DNA of 64,000 nt. Source: Exiguobacterium aurantiacum DSM 6208 (GTDB lineage: Bacteria > Bacillota > Bacilli > Exiguobacteriales > Exiguobacteriaceae). The stretch covers positions 2,051,001-2,115,000 of the forward strand of contig NZ_JNIQ01000001.1 in NCBI RefSeq assembly GCF_000702585.1. Reading direction: 5' to 3'. Shown here one piece after another: positions 61,846-64,000 of this stretch. The position numbers and the translations under genes are program-made. Below the pieces are notes generated by a model, which did not search any database, had not been told where the DNA came from, and saw only the letters and a program-made list of their open reading frames with translations. How positions within the stretch are numbered: the stretch's first letter is position 1; each line of letters begins with the position of its first letter.

Positions 61846-62721
61846 ATGACGGTACAGTTACCGATTCGTTTTCGCAATATTATCTTTATCTTGATTGGTT
61901 CATTCATTTTTGCGTTTGGGGTATATCACTTCAACGTGCAAAACAATTTGGCCGAAGGTGGTTTCACGGGGATCACGTTGATTCTGCGCGGCTTGTTCGA
62001 CTGGTCGCCATCCATCACAAACTTGGCGCTCAACATCCCGCTCTTCTTTGTCAGCTACAAGCTGCTCGGGCGGACGACGTTCATCTATACGCTCATCGGG
62101 ACGTTCAGCTTTTCGATTTGGTATGCGCTCGTCGCCAAATATTCGAACCTCGTCATCGACTTGACCGATGACATGGTGCTCGCGAGCCTGTTCGCCGGAC
62201 TGTTCATCGGCGTCGGTCTCGGCATCATCTTTAACAATGGCGGCACGACCGGAGGCGTCGACATTATCGCCCGTCTCGTCCAACGTTACGTCGGCTGGTC
62301 GATCGGGAAGACGTTCCTCGTCTTCGACTTTTTCGTCATCGTGCTCAGTTTGACGTATCTCGACATCCGTGAGGCGATGTACACGTTGCTCGCCGTCTAC
62401 GTCGGTGCCCGTGTCATCGACTCGATGCAGGAAGGGACGTACGCCGGTAAGGCCGCGATGATCATCAGCGACCACCGGACGTCGATCGCCGACGGTATCC
62501 ATGCGACGATGAACCGCGGGACGACGCGTCTCATCGCCAAAGGCGGTTATTCGAACAAGGAACTCGAAGTGCTTTACGTCGTCGTCGGACGCAATGAAGT
62601 GAACCGTCTGAAGACGATCGTCAAACAAATCGACCCGCACGCTTTCGTCACGTTCCACCACGTGTATGAGGTCGGCGGTGAAGGGTTCACGTTCGATGAG
62701 AACCGGATTCCTTTAAAATAA
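61846..62721 (+). CDS. YitT/YpjC-type membrane protein
   Basis: A 291-residue protein of the YitT family. About five membrane segments (about 12-200, with FNVQNNLAEGGFTGITLIL and NNGGTTGGVDIIARL) precede a C-terminal DUF2179 domain (ELEVLYVVVGRNEVNRLKTI, a PII-like fold). The function is unknown. B. subtilis has a paralogue near bshB1. ATG 61846 (GGGAGGTGA upstream) is preferred over an in-frame GTG 9 bp earlier. Confidence 0.85.
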   Translation: MTVQLPIRFRNIIFILIGSFIFAFGVYHFNVQNNLAEGGFTGITLILRGLFDWSPSITNLALNIPLFFVSYKLLGRTTFIYTLIGTFSFSIWYALVAKYSNLVIDLTDDMVLASLFAGLFIGVGLGIIFNNGGTTGGVDIIARLVQRYVGWSIGKTFLVFDFFVIVLSLTYLDIREAMYTLLAVYVGARVIDSMQEGTYAGKAAMIISDHRTSIADGIHATMNRGTTRLIAKGGYSNKELEVLYVVVGRNEVNRLKTIVKQIDPHAFVTFHHVYEVGGEGFTFDENRIPLK

Positions 62722-62733
62722 ACCACGACACAA

Positions 62734-62761
62734 AACGCCCCGTTCGAGTGAACGGGGCGTT
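62734..62761 (+). terminator. Terminator hairpin abutting IS copy 2
   Basis: AACGCCCCGTTC (62734-62745) pairs with GAACGGGGCGTT (62750-62761) around GAGT. The IS begins at the next base, so the T-tract has been displaced. Confidence 0.85.
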
Positions 62762-62916
62762 CAGATTGTTGACTAACAGAATGTTTTCGCTCCTCCTCTT
62801 GGCGCCTCCGCTTTCCTAGGGGCGAGCAGGGAGCCGCATCGCGACGTTGTCGCTGCTGGGTCTCCCTCCGCTCGCTGATCCCTCAGGAGTCTCCGGCGCC
62901 GTCGGATGAGCGCCGC

Positions 62917-62951
62917 GAGAGGCCGCCCCTGGGTGGCCTCTCGTCTTTTTC
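62917..62951 (+). terminator. Inward-facing terminator in the IS copy 2 leader
   Basis: GAGAGGCC (62917-62924) and GGCCTCTC (62935-62942), then GTCTTTTTC; the same element as in copy 1. Confidence 0.65.
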
Positions 62952-63061
62952 TGAGGCCTCGACGGCCGATAGAAAAAGACCCCGATGCGGGCTAAAACCT
63001 CGAGAAGCGGGAACTGGTATGTATGGATCGTCACTGCCTCCGAACAGGAAGGGGAATCATC

Positions 63062-63637
63062 ATGTACCGAGCCCATATCGCCAAACGCCATGAACCAATC
63101 CGCACCGACGCCTCGCTGGACCAACTGGTCCCGAAAGACCACCTCGTCCGCAAACTCGACCGCCACATCGACTTCTCCATCGTCCACCGGCTATGCGCGC
63201 CGCTGTATTCAAACACCGGACAGCCCGGCATCGACCCCGAGATCCTCATCAAGATCATCCTGCTCGGCCCGCTGTTCAACATCCGTTCCGTGCGACAGAC
63301 CATCAAGGAAATCGAGACGAACCTCGCGTACCGTTGGTTCCTCGGGCTCGGGATGGACGAGAAAATTCCCGACCATTCGACGATCAGCCAGGCCTATCGA
63401 CGCCGGTTCGCCGGCACGGACGTCTTTCGACAAATCTTCGAGGACATCGTGGGCCAGGCCGAAGCCCACGGCTTCATTTCAGGGCGCATCCTGATCACCG
63501 ACTCGACCCACATCCGAGCCAACGCGAACAAGAAGAAGTTCGACAAGGTCGAGGTCGAGCAGGTCGTCGGCGATGTCGAGGACGAGCTTCTCGGCCGGGT
63601 GAACGAGGAACGGGCCAAACGAGGAAAAAAGCACTGA
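63062..63637 (+). CDS. IS copy 2 transposase, first part
   Basis: A 191-residue zero-frame part, nearly identical to that of copy 1 (a Glu to Asp change in VEDELLGR). The ATG lies behind AGGAAGGGG. It ends just after the same A-AAA-AAG slippery site (63625-63631). Confidence 0.85.
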   Translation: MYRAHIAKRHEPIRTDASLDQLVPKDHLVRKLDRHIDFSIVHRLCAPLYSNTGQPGIDPEILIKIILLGPLFNIRSVRQTIKEIETNLAYRWFLGLGMDEKIPDHSTISQAYRRRFAGTDVFRQIFEDIVGQAEAHGFISGRILITDSTHIRANANKKKFDKVEVEQVVGDVEDELLGRVNEERAKRGKKH

Positions 63638-64000
63638 AGCCCGCGCGACAGAAGAAGAAGCGTCGACTCATCAAGGTGAGCCGGACCGACCCTGAGGCGG
63701 GCTATATGTAACGTGACCAGAAGCCGGAAGGCTTTTTCTGGCTGGTGCACCGGACGGTCGACGCCAAGCACAACTTCATCGTCGATGTGCATGTCACGCC
63801 CGGGAACGTGTCGGACAGCACCGTCTATCTGGACCGTTTCGCCTATCCGCTCGAGGCGGTCGCGCTCGATGCCGGTTACTACACGACCGAGATCGCGAAG
63901 GCGCTCGTCGAGCGCGGCGTTTTCGGCGTCATCGCCTGGCGACGGTTCGGTGGGAAGAAGGGGATGATTCGAAAGACGCGGTTCACCTACCTGCCGGACG
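63631..64000 (+). pseudogene. IS copy 2 transposase, second part (disrupted)
   Basis: The -1 frame corresponding to the second transposase part. Relative to copy 1, a TAC to TAA change at 63709-63711 puts a stop after GYM, and 21 bp are missing near 63830 (seven residues between LDR and FAYPL). The deletion lies between short direct repeats (ACCGTCTCG/ACCGTTTCG in copy 1). It continues past the window end. Confidence 0.85.

Larger units (their letters stand above)
62762..64000 (+). mobile_element. IS1182-family-like insertion sequence, copy 2 (cut by window end)
   Basis: It starts with CAGATTGTTGAC, identical to the transposase-5' end of copy 1, and is nearly identical in sequence but inverted relative to it. 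The leader 62762-63061 has the same inward terminator. The transposase frames carry a stop mutation and a 21-bp deletion relative to copy 1. The right end lies beyond the window. Confidence 0.9.

Noticed and set aside
61900-62661. 253-codon open frame opposite the YitT/YpjC-type gene
   Set aside because: Its composition is an extreme Asp/Glu/Arg mix typical of an antisense shadow; the plus strand has a clear membrane protein with a strong ribosome site.
1-64000. CRISPR arrays, tRNA or rRNA genes
   Set aside because: No regularly spaced repeats, no tRNA-like cloverleaf with T-arm sequence and no rRNA sequence were noticed when reading both strands by eye; a tRNAscan or Infernal run would be decisive.

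Overview
The window reads as a stretch of chromosome from a low-GC-lineage Gram-positive (Bacillales), most likely an Exiguobacterium-like bacterium. The protein families (GpsB, RicA, RecU, DnaD, YpmA/YpmB, MrfA/MrfB, bacillithiol genes) and the gene order match the Bacillus subtilis bshB1-bshA-cca-birA-panBCD-dinG-ypmAB-aspB-asnS-dnaD-nth neighbourhood. The sporulation genes cotE and cotD, which B. subtilis carries at two of these loci, are absent, which fits a non-sporulating relative. The genus is inferred from gene content and base composition, not from a search. No rRNA, tRNA or CRISPR array was seen.

Layout. 1-4.6 kb: ricA, mutS and mutL (mutL cut by the window start) plus an ElaA-type acetyltransferase. 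4.6-13 kb: accessory genes, namely a CrtI/CrtN-like flavin oxidoreductase, a trio of membrane-anchored protein, nucleotidyltransferase and P-loop kinase, an orphan amino-acid-binding lipoprotein coupled to a second HisC, a family 2 glycosyltransferase, a sugar O-acetyltransferase and an uncharacterised conserved protein. 13-21 kb: a complete, tightly overlapping histidine operon hisZ-G-D-C-B-H-A-F-I-E on the minus strand, with the PHP-type histidinol phosphatase diverging from its promoter. 21-34.9 kb: a dCMP-deaminase-like gene, telA-xpaC, a sodium-coupled transporter, a lipid kinase with an OpuC-type osmolyte importer, a 3D-domain cell-wall protein, membrane proteins, a Nudix hydrolase and an FAD monooxygenase. 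34.9-36.7 kb: an IS1182-like element inserted inside the stem of a shared bidirectional terminator. 36.7-45.5 kb: a NERD-like protein, gpsB, ypsA, mrfB, mrfA, an unknown gene, ponA and recU. 45.8-48 kb: a DUF3800 protein and an MFS transporter. 48-62.7 kb: the conserved block nth-dnaD-asnS-aspB-ypmB-ypmA-dinG-panD-panC-panB-birA-cca-bshA-bshB1, then a YpjC/YitT-type membrane protein. 62.76-64 kb: a second, inverted and decaying copy of the same IS, again abutting a terminator hairpin.

How the genes work together. The window covers DNA repair (MutSL, Nth, MrfAB, RecU, DinG), replication initiation (DnaD), cell-wall growth (PBP1A with GpsB), histidine and pantothenate synthesis, biotin control, tRNA maturation and charging, and the low-molecular-weight thiol bacillithiol. 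Most operons are packed with 4-bp ATGA overlaps, which indicates translational coupling.

The points most worth following up are: the IS that lands in terminator hairpins, carries inward-facing terminators at both ends and appears to use a -1 frameshift; a long structured panB leader with a terminator; an unannotated ~140-nt transcript unit near 21 kb; the amino-acid-binding-protein/HisC2 pair; and the unknown gene directly upstream of mrfA.
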